Source: Qipengyuania oceanensis
GTDB taxonomy: Bacteria; Pseudomonadota; Alphaproteobacteria; Sphingomonadales; Sphingomonadaceae
Length of the DNA stretch: 64,000 nt
Direction of reading: 5' to 3'
Assembly: GCF_009827535.1 (NCBI RefSeq)
Contig: NZ_WTYN01000001.1
Span: forward strand, 1,922,001 to 1,986,000
Both the position numbers and the translations under genes were made by a program. Positions 17,496 to 26,153 of the stretch are shown here, piece by piece. Below the pieces are notes generated by a model, which made no database searches, was not told the origin of the DNA, and saw only the letters and a program-made list of their open reading frames with translations. Positions within the stretch are counted from its first letter, which is position 1; every line of letters begins with the position of its first letter.

Positions 17496-17927
17496 TCAGC
17501 CCTCGAAGCTGGTTTCCAGCGTGATGTCGCAATTGAGCAGCTTGGAGATCGGGCAATTGGCCTTGGCGTCGGCGGCCAGTTCCTCGAACTTGGCCTTGTC
17601 CATTCCGGGCACCTTGCCCTTGGTCGAAAGCGCGGACCTGGTGACGGTGAAGCCGCCGTCGTCCTTTTCCAAGGTCACTTCCGCTTCGGTCGTGAGGCTG
17701 CCGTCGGTGTGCCCCGCATCCGCCAGCCGGAAGGACAGCGCCATGGTGAAACAGCTGGCATGGGCTGCCGCGATCAGCTCTTCGGGATTGGTCCCGGGTG
17801 CATCCTCGAACCGGGTCTGGAAGCCGTAGGGCTGGTCCGAAAGGGCGCCAGAGCCCGTCGAGACGTGGCCCTTACCTTCCTTGCCGAGCCCGTCGTAACG
17901 CGCGCTGCCCTGTTTCACGATTGCCAT
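17496..17927 (-). CDS. OsmC family peroxiredoxin
   Basis: A 143-residue thiol peroxidase of the OsmC/Ohr superfamily that reduces organic hydroperoxides. The two reactive cysteines are C59 (AAAHASCFTMAL) and C125 (KANCPISKLL), with C133 nearby. The N-terminal GTNPEELIAAAHASC pattern is OsmC-type rather than Ohr. It lies 76 bases upstream of the TPR gene on the same strand and may head that operon. Confidence 0.9.
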   Translation of the reverse strand: MAIVKQGSARYDGLGKEGKGHVSTGSGALSDQPYGFQTRFEDAPGTNPEELIAAAHASCFTMALSFRLADAGHTDGSLTTEAEVTLEKDDGGFTVTRSALSTKGKVPGMDKAKFEELAADAKANCPISKLLNCDITLETSFEG

Positions 17928-17999
17928 GCGATCATTCTCCTTATGTGGGGTTCACCACAAGGACGCATGGTGCGCGCCCACGTTCCGCTCCGCCTTAGG

Positions 18000-19631
18000 C
18001 TAGATCCCGAACGCCTTCATCGCCGCATCGAAAACGCCCTCCAGTCCGCCGCGAATGCCCTTGCGGCGACCCGCGGCGGGCGCTTCCTCGATGACCAGGA
18101 TGCCGATCGCCCCGTCGTCGGTGTCCCGCACCCGGTCGCGGAACAGCGGTTCGCCGCCGAGCAGGTAGGGCGGAAAAGTCTCGCTCCGCGCCACGCTGTA
18201 GGCGGTGTGCGCGGTGAACCCGATCAACTGGTCCTGCGAGAAGCGCCGGCCTGCTTCCGCGGGCTCGACCCGCACCCCGCGCCCGCCCTTGACGATCAGC
18301 GTCGCGGGCCCGTGAAAGACGAGGTAGCGGAACTGGAAGGTCAGCCAGGCGTGCAGGCTGAACAGGCGCCAGCGACTGCGGATCTGCACCGGCCGGCTCA
18401 TCGGCTGGACGATCGCCGCCAAGGCACGGGGTTGCAGCACCATGGCCGAGGCCGCGGGCAGGTCGATGCGGGCGATCTCGGCAAAGGGGTCGTCGCGTGC
18501 AGAAATGCCGAAGCTGGCCCCAGCGCCGCGTCCGCGGGTGAGGTTGACCATGCCGCTGGCGAGGCTGGTGAGCAAGTTGCGCCAGCTGAGCACCCACTGA
18601 TGGTCGAAGCGCGCGCCATCGGGGCTCGATTGGAGGTAATTCTGGCGGACGAGGATTTCCTCACCCTCGGCCAGCGTTACCGCGAGCGAGGGCCGCGACC
18701 CGCCGCTCGCAGTGGCTACCGCGCCCATGCCGCTGAGCGGCGCGATACGGATCGGCGGCCCACGCTCGACGAGCGGGGCAAGGCCGAAATAGAACAGCGT
18801 GCGGATCGCCAGCGGCGTGAGCAGGACGCCGATGAGCGCGATCAGGGCGAGTTGGGCGATATCGCGAAGGGTGCGCCCTTCGACCTCCCTGGCGGGGTCG
18901 GGCAGGGAGTCGATGGCGCTTTGCCGCGCCTCGGAGAACCCGGTGCGAGCGACGGCCAGCGCCCGCGTCGCCGCCTGCGCCGCCTGCCGTTGTGCGCGCC
19001 ATTGGTGCTCCTTTCCGCACTCGCGGCTCCGCGCCGCTTCCATGGCCTGCCGTTTGCCGACCAGATAGCTATCGATGGTACGCACGACCGGGTTTTGCCG
19101 GTCGAAATCTTGTACGCGGCTTGTCCACAAGCGGCAGAAGCGCGCGGCCTCGTCGATGGAGGCCTGCGTCGGCATTCGCGACAAGGCCGCCTGTCTGGTG
19201 CGAGCGTCGGCAAGCTCGGAGGCCTTCGTGAGCATCGCGATTTCACCGTCGAGCCGGGCCTTGGCAAGTTGCAGGCGCTTGGTTTCGAGGATGCGCGAGG
19301 GGCGAATCGAACCGAACCAGCCGCCGCCCGCGTTCAGCTTCGCGGCGACGTCATCGCGCTCGCCGGTGGCTGCGTTCAGCCTTGCGGCCAGAACATCGCG
19401 GCTGGCGTTCTCGTAGCGGTCCGCCCCCCGCTGCAAGTCTTTCCGCGCATCGGTGAAGTCCTGCCCGAGCTCGGCGCGCACGGCCTGGAGGCTCATCGCA
19501 TCCTGCCGCAGGTTCTCGCGCGAGAAGCCTTCGCTGATTGAGGGCCAGGCAAAGACAAAGAACGCGATCCCCGCAAACAGCAACAGGTAGGTGAGGCCGG
19601 TGCGTCCCAACCAAGCGAGGGCGGCCTTCAA
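18000..19631 (-). CDS. Large membrane protein of the sphingolipid locus (coiled coil plus beta domain)
   Basis: A 543-residue protein not assigned to a family with certainty. One membrane helix lies at about 11-31. A long Ala/Arg/Glu-rich predicted coiled-coil region runs at about 40-235. A second hydrophobic pair (about 255-290) leads to a C-terminal domain with beta-rich stretches (VTLAEGEEILVRQNYLQSS, LTFQFRYLVFHGPATLIVKGG), loosely recalling AIM24-type folds. It starts 4 bases after the spt stop, so it is almost certainly co-expressed with spt and acp. A role in sphingolipid handling or the envelope is inference from position. Confidence 0.65.
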   Translation of the reverse strand: MKAALAWLGRTGLTYLLLFAGIAFFVFAWPSISEGFSRENLRQDAMSLQAVRAELGQDFTDARKDLQRGADRYENASRDVLAARLNAATGERDDVAAKLNAGGGWFGSIRPSRILETKRLQLAKARLDGEIAMLTKASELADARTRQAALSRMPTQASIDEAARFCRLWTSRVQDFDRQNPVVRTIDSYLVGKRQAMEAARSRECGKEHQWRAQRQAAQAATRALAVARTGFSEARQSAIDSLPDPAREVEGRTLRDIAQLALIALIGVLLTPLAIRTLFYFGLAPLVERGPPIRIAPLSGMGAVATASGGSRPSLAVTLAEGEEILVRQNYLQSSPDGARFDHQWVLSWRNLLTSLASGMVNLTRGRGAGASFGISARDDPFAEIARIDLPAASAMVLQPRALAAIVQPMSRPVQIRSRWRLFSLHAWLTFQFRYLVFHGPATLIVKGGRGVRVEPAEAGRRFSQDQLIGFTAHTAYSVARSETFPPYLLGGEPLFRDRVRDTDDGAIGILVIEEAPAAGRRKGIRGGLEGVFDAAMKAFGI

Positions 19632-19635
19632 GCGC

Positions 19636-20895
19636 TCAGCTCTCGATGATGCCGATCTTCTTGCCCGCGCGCTCGAACATGCCGAGAATGGTCTCGACCT
19701 CCTCGTCCGAATGTTCCGCGCACAGCGAACAACGGAGCAAGGTCATGTTGGCGGGGGTTGCCGGGGGCCGAGCGAGATTCACGTAGAGCCCTTCGTGCAG
19801 CAGCGCTTCCCACATGGCCGCGCCCCGCTCGAGGTCGGGCATGATGACGGCGACGATCGCGCTCTGCGGTTCCTCGGTGCCGAGCTGGAAGCCGAGGTCT
19901 TTCAGGCCGCCGTGCAGGCGCTTGGAATTCTGCCACAGGTGCGCGCGCTTGTCGGCGCCGTGCATGAGCTTGCGGATAGATACCGCGGCGGTCGCCACCA
20001 CGCTCGGCGGCAGGCTGGCGGTGAATACATAGGGGCGGCAGACCAGCCGCATGATCTCGAACTTGGGATGGTTGGACACGCAGAAGCCGCCGACGGTCCC
20101 GACGCTCTTGGAAAAGGTGCCGATGATGAAATCGCAGTCGTCGATGACGCCCTGCTCCTCGCACACGCCACGCCCGTTCTCGCCGATGAAGCCCATCGAA
20201 TGCGCTTCGTCGACCAGCACCATCGCGCCGTATTTCTTGGCGACCGCGACCATTTCCTTGAGCGGCGCGACATCGCCGAGCATCGAGTAGACGCCTTCGA
20301 GGACGACCAGCTTGCCGGCGCCTTTGGGAATGCGGCGAAGGCGTTTTTCCAGCGCTTCAATGTCGTTGTGTTTGAACGGCACGACCTCGGCATTGCCCAG
20401 TGCACAGCCGTCCCAGATGCTGGCGTGGCTGTCGATGTCGAGAACGATGTAATCGCCCTTACCGGCGATGGTCGAAATGATCCCGAGATTGGCCTGGTAG
20501 CCGGTCGAGAACACCATGGCATGATCCATGGCGTAGAAGTCTTTGAGCGCTTCCTCGACTTCCTTGTGCCCCTGGTAGGTCCCGTTGAGGACCCGGCTGC
20601 CGGTCGTGCCTGCCCCGAAATCGGCGAGCGCCTGCTTGCCTGCGTCCACCACGTCCGGGTCGAAGGTCATGCCCATGTAGTTGTAGGTGCCGAGCAGGAT
20701 CGTGTCGCGGCCGTTGCAGATCGCGCGGGTCGGCGAGAGGACCTTCTCCATGACCAGGTTGAACGGATCCTCGACCCCGCCTGCGAGCAGCGTCTCGCGC
20801 GTCTGGATCAGATCGTCGAACTTGGAGAAGAGGTCCTGGCCGCCATCGCCTTCGCGCGTAACGGGCTGGTCGGACTGGCTGATGCCTTCGCTCAT
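19636..20895 (-). CDS. spt: Serine palmitoyltransferase
   Basis: A 419-residue PLP-dependent alpha-oxoamine synthase that condenses L-serine with palmitoyl-CoA to 3-ketodihydrosphingosine, the first step of sphingolipid synthesis. The PLP lysine is K263 in GTFSKSVG. The stacking histidine is H157 in DSHASI, and D229/H232 lie in VDEAHSMG. Length and residue positions agree within two with the Sphingomonas enzyme as I recall it. Neighbouring acp separates it from KBL or BioF, which lack one. Its ATG overlaps the acp stop in ATGA. Confidence 0.93.
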   Translation of the reverse strand: MSEGISQSDQPVTREGDGGQDLFSKFDDLIQTRETLLAGGVEDPFNLVMEKVLSPTRAICNGRDTILLGTYNYMGMTFDPDVVDAGKQALADFGAGTTGSRVLNGTYQGHKEVEEALKDFYAMDHAMVFSTGYQANLGIISTIAGKGDYIVLDIDSHASIWDGCALGNAEVVPFKHNDIEALEKRLRRIPKGAGKLVVLEGVYSMLGDVAPLKEMVAVAKKYGAMVLVDEAHSMGFIGENGRGVCEEQGVIDDCDFIIGTFSKSVGTVGGFCVSNHPKFEIMRLVCRPYVFTASLPPSVVATAAVSIRKLMHGADKRAHLWQNSKRLHGGLKDLGFQLGTEEPQSAIVAVIMPDLERGAAMWEALLHEGLYVNLARPPATPANMTLLRCSLCAEHSDEEVETILGMFERAGKKIGIIES

Positions 20896-21143
20896 GCGGC
20901 TTGCCCGGACACCATCTTGGTGACGGCATCGACCAGCTGGCCGTAGGTCTCGATCTCGGCCTGCTGGTTCATCGAGATGATGATGTCGAATTCGTCCTCG
21001 ATCTCGGCGACGAAATCCATGACGGTCAGGCTGTCGAATTCGAGGTCGTTGGCGAAAGTCGTATCCTCGGCGATCTCGACCCCTTTCTTGTTGAAGGGTT
21101 CGATCAGGCTGCGGATGCGGGTATCGACGTCGGCGCGGTCCAT
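20892..21143 (-). CDS. Acyl carrier protein of the sphingolipid locus
   Basis: An 83-residue acyl carrier protein with the phosphopantetheine serine S38 in FDSLTVMDF. It differs from housekeeping AcpP (DSLD instead of DSLDTVE-type spacing) and is coupled by ATGA overlap to spt. Specialised ACPs are a known companion of bacterial serine palmitoyltransferase. The start MDRADVD was preferred over a non-conserved upstream extension. It probably delivers the acyl chain to Spt or to the N-acyltransferase. Confidence 0.88.
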   Translation of the reverse strand: MDRADVDTRIRSLIEPFNKKGVEIAEDTTFANDLEFDSLTVMDFVAEIEDEFDIIISMNQQAEIETYGQLVDAVTKMVSGQAA

Positions 21144-21251
21144 TGCGGCTCCAGTTCTGGTGTCGGGCGCGGGCCTTGCCACGCCATTGGGGCGGAAAGA
21201 GGGATTGCGCGGCGCAAAGTCAAGGTTGCGCGCATGCTCCGCGCCGCGACG

Positions 21252-21620
21252 TCACGCATCGACGAGTGCCTTTACCGCCGCCATGAACGGCCCGATCGAC
21301 ACCGGCTTGGAGAGGTAGTTGTCGGCCCCCGCATCGCGAATCCGCTCCTCGTCGCCCTTGCCGGCATAGGCAGTGACGGCCAGCACCGGGGTCTTGGCGA
21401 AGGCGGCGTCGCGGCGCATCTCGGCGATCAGGTCGAGGCCGGAGACGTTGGGCAGCTGGATGTCCATGATGACCAGGTCGGGCGCGAACCTGCGGATGCC
21501 GGGGATCGCCTGCTCCCCGTCGGCCACCGGCTCGACCTCGTAGCCGCTCGCCTTCAGCACGTCGCAGAACAGTTTCCGGTTGAGATCGTTGTCCTCGACA
21601 ACGAGCACTCTTTTCGCCAC
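21252..21620 (-). CDS. divK: Single-domain response regulator, DivK-like
   Basis: A 122-residue stand-alone receiver domain. The acidic pair (VVEDND), phospho-acceptor D53 (IMDIQLP), Thr (VTAYAGKGDEER) and Lys (YLSKPVS) are all present. The IQLP and KGDEERIR segments match Caulobacter DivK, the cell-cycle phosphorelay regulator. The GTG at 21620 places the acceptor at 53, as in DivK, and has GGGAG eight bases upstream; ATG 21635 and GTG 21647 are longer options. No kinase is adjacent; PleC/DivJ partners would be elsewhere. Confidence 0.85.
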   Translation of the reverse strand: MAKRVLVVEDNDLNRKLFCDVLKASGYEVEPVADGEQAIPGIRRFAPDLVIMDIQLPNVSGLDLIAEMRRDAAFAKTPVLAVTAYAGKGDEERIRDAGADNYLSKPVSIGPFMAAVKALVDA

Positions 21621-21702
21621 GTGGGCAGCTCCCATATTAGCCCGCACCGTCTATCGTCACAGCAGGAGCCTGACAATTCTCGGCCAGACCCAATCCCCCG
21701 CC

Positions 21703-21951
21703 ATGGATGCCAGCGAACTGGCGTTCGCCGCGCTCGGCTGGATACTTCAGGACCAGGACAGGGCCGAACGGCTGCTGTCGCTGACCGGGCTGACGCCGGA
21801 GATCCTGCGGACCGGGATCATGACCGCCCAGGTGCAGGGCGCGGTCCTCGAATTCCTTGCCAATCACGAGCCCGATCTGCTCGCCTGCGCGGAGGCGCTC
21901 GCCGTTTCGCCTGCAGAGATCGTCGCCGCATCGAGGGAGCTCGCCGCATGA
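21703..21951 (+). CDS. DUF3572 family protein
   Basis: An 82-residue alpha-helical protein with the DUF3572 pattern (FAALGWILQDQDRAERLLSLTGL then IMTAQVQGAVLEFL). The function is unknown. The family is restricted mainly to alphaproteobacteria and often lies beside divK, as here in divergent orientation. The ATG at 21703 begins the conserved region. The stop overlaps the next gene in ATGA. It opens a five-gene operon. Confidence 0.85.
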   Translation: MDASELAFAALGWILQDQDRAERLLSLTGLTPEILRTGIMTAQVQGAVLEFLANHEPDLLACAEALAVSPAEIVAASRELAA

Positions 21952-22580
21952 GCAAGCCGCTAATCATTTCCGACTGCGACGAGGTTCTCCTCTACATGAT
22001 CGCGCCGTTCCGCGAGTGGCTGGACGAGAGCGAAGGCGTCGAATTCAAGCTCAAGGGCAACAATTTCGGCGAGGCGATGCGCTGGAAGGATAGCGGCGAA
22101 CGGGTCGAGGAAAAGGAGATCTGGCGGCTGCTGCGCGGCTTCTTCGATACCGAGATGCACCGCCAGACGCCGATCACCGGTGCTGTCGATGCGATGGCCA
22201 CGCTTTCCGACCATGCCGATGTAGTGGTGCTGACCAACCTTGCCGACCAGCATCGCGAAATGCGCTTCGAGCAGCTCGCCGGACACGGGATCGATGCGCG
22301 CGTATTCACCAACCAGGGCCCCAAGGGTCCCGCGTTGAAGGCGATCATCGAGGAATACGCGCCGAGCCGGACGTTCTTCATCGACGACCTCGCGCAGCAT
22401 CACCGCTCGGCGCGCGAACATCTCGACGCGATCACGACGCTGCATTTCTGCGGCGAACCCTCGATCGCTCCGCTGGTCGATTGCGCGCACACCTCCGGCC
22501 ACGCCGAGGCGCGGATCGATAGCTGGGACGAGGCGCTGCCGTGGCTGCTCGACCAATTGCAAAAGGAACCCGCCGCATGA
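21948..22580 (+). CDS. HAD family hydrolase
   Basis: A 210-residue phosphatase-type HAD protein. Motif I is D9-C-D11-E, motif II LTNLAD, and motif IV TFFIDDL near residue 145. A helical cap of about 70 residues sits between motifs I and II. The substrate is unknown. It is coupled on both sides by ATGA overlaps, to DUF3572 upstream and RidA downstream. Confidence 0.8.
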   Translation: MSKPLIISDCDEVLLYMIAPFREWLDESEGVEFKLKGNNFGEAMRWKDSGERVEEKEIWRLLRGFFDTEMHRQTPITGAVDAMATLSDHADVVVLTNLADQHREMRFEQLAGHGIDARVFTNQGPKGPALKAIIEEYAPSRTFFIDDLAQHHRSAREHLDAITTLHFCGEPSIAPLVDCAHTSGHAEARIDSWDEALPWLLDQLQKEPAA

Positions 22581-23038
22581 CCATCCAGGCCCGTCTCGAC
22601 GAACTCGGCATCGTCCTGCCCAAGGCGGCGGCTCCGGTCGCCAGCTATGTTCCCGTGGTCGTCCACGGCGGCTTCGCGCATGTCTCCGGCCAGGTGTCGG
22701 TGATCGACGGCGAACTGGTGAAGGGCAGGCTCGGCGAAGACCTTTCGCTCGACGAGGGCATCGCGGCAGCGCGGGCTTGCGGCCTGATGATCCTTGCCCA
22801 GCTGCGCGAGGCGATGATCCCGCTCGACAGCGTGGCGCGGATCGTCAAGCTCGGTTGCTTCGTGAATTCGACGCCCGATTTCACCGACCAGCCCAAGGTC
22901 GCCAACGGGGCGTCGGACCTGATGGTCGACGTGTTCGGCGATATCGGCAAGCATGCCCGCGCGGCGGTGGGCGTTCCCTCGCTTCCGCTGGGCGTCGCGG
23001 TCGAAGTGGATGCCATCATTGCTCTATCGGGCGCTTGA
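22577..23038 (+). CDS. RidA family protein
   Basis: A 153-residue member of the RidA/YjgF/UK114 family, which hydrolyses reactive enamine/imine intermediates. It is the longer type with the N-terminal ARLDELGIVLPKAAAP segment, which is common in alphaproteobacteria. The substrate arginine of classical RidA (R in the VGV-x-x-L region) is not obvious: ARAAVGVPSLPLGVAVEVDA. Overlaps of 4 bases upstream and 29 bases with the GDPD gene downstream fix it inside an operon. Confidence 0.88.
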   Translation: MTIQARLDELGIVLPKAAAPVASYVPVVVHGGFAHVSGQVSVIDGELVKGRLGEDLSLDEGIAAARACGLMILAQLREAMIPLDSVARIVKLGCFVNSTPDFTDQPKVANGASDLMVDVFGDIGKHARAAVGVPSLPLGVAVEVDAIIALSGA

Positions 23039-23783
23039 CCGGCTGCTCGTCCATCCACCCGAAGCCGGCCGCACGGCCTGGCTGAAGGATTGGACATTCG
23101 CCCACCGCGGGCTGCACGGGCCGGGCCGGGTCGAGAACTCCGCGAGCGCCTTTCGTGCCGCGATCGAGGCGGGCTACGGCATCGAGTGCGATATCCAGCG
23201 CAGTGCCGATGGCGTGCCGATGATCTTCCACGACTGGGATTTAACCCGGCTGATCGGACGACCGGAGAAGGCCGGGCAGCTGACCGCGGCCGAATGGCGC
23301 GAACTGAGCTACCTCGAGCACGAGGAAGCGCCGATCGCGCTCGCCGATCTCCTTGACCTGGTCGCCGGCCGGGTGCCGCTGATGATCGAGATCAAGTCCC
23401 GTCGGGGCTACGACGTGCAACGCTCCTGTCAGCGGGTCGCCGACGAACTCGCCGGCTACGACGGGCTTCACGTCGTCATGAGCTTCGATCCGCGCGTTGC
23501 GCGATGGTTCCGAAACAATTCGCCGGACACGATCGTTGGCCTGGTGATGCGCGAGGACGAGATCGGCTACACGCAAAAACCCTGGCAGCGGCACCTGGCG
23601 CTCTGGATCGCGCGGCCCGAATTCCTCGCCTATCACGTCAAGGCGCTGCCGAACCTGATGGTGGCCCGATTGCGCGAGCGCGGAATGATCGTGCCGAGTT
23701 GGACGGTCGATACTCCCGAGCTGCTGGAGGTGGCGCGCACCTATGCCGATGCGCCGGTCGCCGAAGGAGCCGGCCTCCCATGA
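23010..23783 (+). CDS. Glycerophosphodiester phosphodiesterase
   Basis: A 257-residue GDPD-fold enzyme that releases glycerol-3-phosphate from glycerophosphodiesters. The catalytic set is visible: H32-R33 (AHRGLH), E59/D61 (ECDIQ), H74-D75 (FHDWDL) and IEIKS. There is no signal peptide, so it is cytosolic. The ATG at 23010 lies 29 bases inside ridA. The stop overlaps the DUF482 gene in ATGA. It probably works on membrane lipid turnover. Confidence 0.88.
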   Translation: MPSLLYRALDRLLVHPPEAGRTAWLKDWTFAHRGLHGPGRVENSASAFRAAIEAGYGIECDIQRSADGVPMIFHDWDLTRLIGRPEKAGQLTAAEWRELSYLEHEEAPIALADLLDLVAGRVPLMIEIKSRRGYDVQRSCQRVADELAGYDGLHVVMSFDPRVARWFRNNSPDTIVGLVMREDEIGYTQKPWQRHLALWIARPEFLAYHVKALPNLMVARLRERGMIVPSWTVDTPELLEVARTYADAPVAEGAGLP

Positions 23784-24919
23784 GTGACGGCGAACTCGTC
23801 GCCAAGATCGGCGGATCGGTCGGCGCCTTCGATGCCGCCGCCTGGGATGCGCTCAATCCGGGCAACAATCCCTTCGTCAGCCACGCTTTCCTGACCGCCA
23901 TGGAAGATTCGGGCAGCGTCGGTGCCGGCACAGGCTGGCAGAGCGCGCCCATCGTGATCGAGGGGGAAGACGGGACACTGCTCGCGGCGATGCCCTCCTA
24001 CGCCAAGTCGCACAGCCAGGGCGAATACGTCTTCGATCACAGCTGGGCCGACGCGTTGGAGCGAGCCGGCGGGCGCTATTATCCCAAGCTGCAGATCGCC
24101 GCGCCGTTTACCCCGGCGACCGGACCGCGCCTGCTACTGAGCGACCAGGTCTATGCCGCCCCGCTCCTGCAGGCGGCCGAGCAGGTCTGCATCGGGAACG
24201 GTTTTTCCTCCGCCCATGCGACTTTCATCGAACCGGCGCAGCGCGCCTTGTTCGAGGATGCGGGCTGGCTTTTGCGGAGCGACATCCAGTTCCACTGGGC
24301 CAATCGCGGATATGACGATTTCGACGGCTTCCTCGCCGATCTCGCTTCGCGCAAGCGGCGGGCCATCCGCAAGGAACGGGCGGCGGCGCAGGATGGCGTG
24401 ACGATCCGGCGGCTGCGCTGCGCGGACATTCGTCCCGAGCACTGGGACGCGTTCTGGGTGTTCTACCAGGACACGGGTATGCGCAAATGGGGTTCGCCCT
24501 ATCTGACCCGCGCGGCCTTCGACCTGATCGGCGAACGGCTGGGAGAGCAGGTCCTGCTGATCTTGGCATTCCTCGACGACGAACCCATCGCGGGCGCGCT
24601 CAATTTCATCGGCGGCGAGGCGCTTTACGGGCGCTATTGGGGCTGCACGCTCGACAAGCGCTTCCTGCATTTCGAGCTATGCTATTACCAGGCGATCGAC
24701 GCTGCGATCGAACTGGGCCTCGATCGGGTCGAGGCCGGTGCGCAGGGCGGCCACAAGCTCGCCCGCGGTTACGAACCGGTCGAGACCACTTCGGCGCATT
24801 TCCTTGCGGATCCCGGATTCCGGGACGCGGTTGCCGACTTCCTCGAGCGCGAACGCCGGGGCGTGGCGCAAGACCGGCTGTACCTCGGCGAGCGTACGCC
24901 GTTCCGGAAATCCGGCTGA
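23780..24919 (+). CDS. DUF482 / COG3146 GNAT-FemAB-like protein
   Basis: A 379-residue protein with the double GNAT fold of COG3146 (predicted N-acyltransferase). Conserved parts are NPFVSHAFL, the DDFDGFLADLASRKRRAIRKER stretch near residue 190, TGMRKWGSPYL and LYGRYWGC. The basic RKRRAIRKER may bind nucleotide or tRNA as in FemXAB relatives. The substrate is unproven; peptidoglycan or an amino-acid conjugate is usually guessed. It is the last gene of the operon and converges on the sel1 gene. Confidence 0.85.
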   Translation: MSDGELVAKIGGSVGAFDAAAWDALNPGNNPFVSHAFLTAMEDSGSVGAGTGWQSAPIVIEGEDGTLLAAMPSYAKSHSQGEYVFDHSWADALERAGGRYYPKLQIAAPFTPATGPRLLLSDQVYAAPLLQAAEQVCIGNGFSSAHATFIEPAQRALFEDAGWLLRSDIQFHWANRGYDDFDGFLADLASRKRRAIRKERAAAQDGVTIRRLRCADIRPEHWDAFWVFYQDTGMRKWGSPYLTRAAFDLIGERLGEQVLLILAFLDDEPIAGALNFIGGEALYGRYWGCTLDKRFLHFELCYYQAIDAAIELGLDRVEAGAQGGHKLARGYEPVETTSAHFLADPGFRDAVADFLERERRGVAQDRLYLGERTPFRKSG

Positions 24920-24932
24920 GGCGCAGCCCGGC

Positions 24933-25259
24933 TCAGGCGGCCTTGCTCTCGCCGGCCAGCAGCCACTCGCGGGCCAGTTTCTGCGCTTCGGCGATTTCGC
25001 GCGCGGTCATTTCCTCGGAAATGTCGGCGCGGCACCAGGCCGCTTCCTCGTGGCCCTTGGACGCGGCGAGATTGAACCACTTGTGCGCCTCGATCATGTC
25101 GCAGCTCACCCCTTCGCTGCCGGTCGAGAACGCGACGCCCAGGTTGTAGAGCGCCTCGATGCAACCATGGGCCGCATCGCTCAGGAAAGCGGCGATGCCG
25201 AGATCGCCTGTTTCTTCGAAGCCGAACGGTTTCGCGTCGGCCAGTTTCGCCAGTTGCAT
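24933..25259 (-). CDS. Sel1-repeat protein
   Basis: A 108-residue helical protein. One or two Sel1-like repeats are visible (ALYNLGVAFSTGSEGVSCDMIEAHKWFNLAASKGHEEA). The ATG at 25259 follows AAGGGGG at nine bases, a strong ribosome site, which decides against a longer version. It is probably a protein-protein interaction module. It is transcribed away from dksA, and no partner is evident. Confidence 0.8.
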   Translation of the reverse strand: MQLAKLADAKPFGFEETGDLGIAAFLSDAAHGCIEALYNLGVAFSTGSEGVSCDMIEAHKWFNLAASKGHEEAAWCRADISEEMTAREIAEAQKLAREWLLAGESKAA

Positions 25260-25507
25260 GTGACTGGTCCCCCTTGTTGCGGACCGGCTCCCCTTGCCGG
25301 CCATGAACACAGGTGTCGCCGCAACATGGTCAACAAAGCGTTAACGCGACTGGCAAAAACTGCCCGCAGGTCCGCCAGCGTTCGGCAATCCTTAATCCGG
25401 CGAAGACTATCCACCGCGCCCCGATTGCCGCTTGTATGGGTAAGGGCGCACCTCTATAGGCCCGCGGCATCGGGTCTGGATCGGAGCGGCAAAAGCCGCC
25501 TGGCAGG
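25260..25507. promoter_or_regulatory. Divergent spacer sel1 / dksA
   Basis: A 248-base spacer between divergent genes. The central part (about 25315-25400) is somewhat AT-richer (GTCAACAAAGCGTTAACGCG), and likely promoters sit there. No RNA gene or clear operator is visible. Confidence 0.3.
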
Positions 25508-26011
25508 ATGGAACGACCGTCTGACTTCGAACATGAGGATGTAAGACAGCGCATGGCCAGTGTACCGGCAAGGGACATCGACATTCTCGAAAAGGCCAAG
25601 CGAGGCCTTGATCCCGATTACGTTCCGCACGACGACGAAGAGTACATGAACGATCGGCAGAAGGATTACTTCCGGATGCTGCTGATCGAATGGAAGCGGT
25701 CGATCCACGACAGCGCGAACAGCACGCTGCAGTCGCTCAAGGACGGACCGATCCGCGAGCCGGATCTGAACGACCGCGCATCGAGCGAGACCGACTGGGG
25801 TATCGAGCTGCGTACGCGCGACCGCCAGCGCAAGCTGATCTCCAAGATCGACGCGGCACTGCGCCGGATCGACAGCGACGAGTACGGATATTGCGAAGTC
25901 ACCGGCGAGCCGATCGGTCTGCGTCGGCTCATCGCCCGTCCGGTCGCGACCATGACGGTCGAGGCACAGGAAGCGCACGAGCGGCGCGAGAAAGTCTCCC
26001 GCGACGACTGA
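25508..26011 (+). CDS. dksA: DksA-type RNA polymerase secondary-channel protein
   Basis: A 167-residue DksA homologue that should bind the RNA polymerase secondary channel and act with ppGpp. A coiled-coil pair spans about 50-125, and the globular end carries YGYCEVTGEPIGLRRLIARP. Only one cysteine (C129) of the four zinc-finger positions remains; T132 and later non-Cys residues replace the others, the cysteine-poor form found in alphaproteobacteria. The expected acidic coiled-coil tip lies near residues 85-100 (DLNDRASSETDW). An ATG at 25553 is a serious alternative start. Confidence 0.88.
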   Translation: MERPSDFEHEDVRQRMASVPARDIDILEKAKRGLDPDYVPHDDEEYMNDRQKDYFRMLLIEWKRSIHDSANSTLQSLKDGPIREPDLNDRASSETDWGIELRTRDRQRKLISKIDAALRRIDSDEYGYCEVTGEPIGLRRLIARPVATMTVEAQEAHERREKVSRDD

Positions 26012-26153
26012 CGGGGTATGCAGGTGCGCCTCCCGGGCGCCTGCCGGACGGATGTCATGCTTAAATCTTTGGTTACCTTCTCCGGCTAGTCTGGCACACT
26101 GAAATCGCGCGCCCGAACGGGTCGCAACGCGCGATCAACAGGTGAGGACACGG

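Noticed and set aside
17406-19541. 711-codon plus-strand open frame
   Set aside because: It lies opposite the spt-linked membrane protein and the OsmC gene, is Arg/Ala/Gly-rich, and has no domain. Long antisense frames are expected at this GC content.
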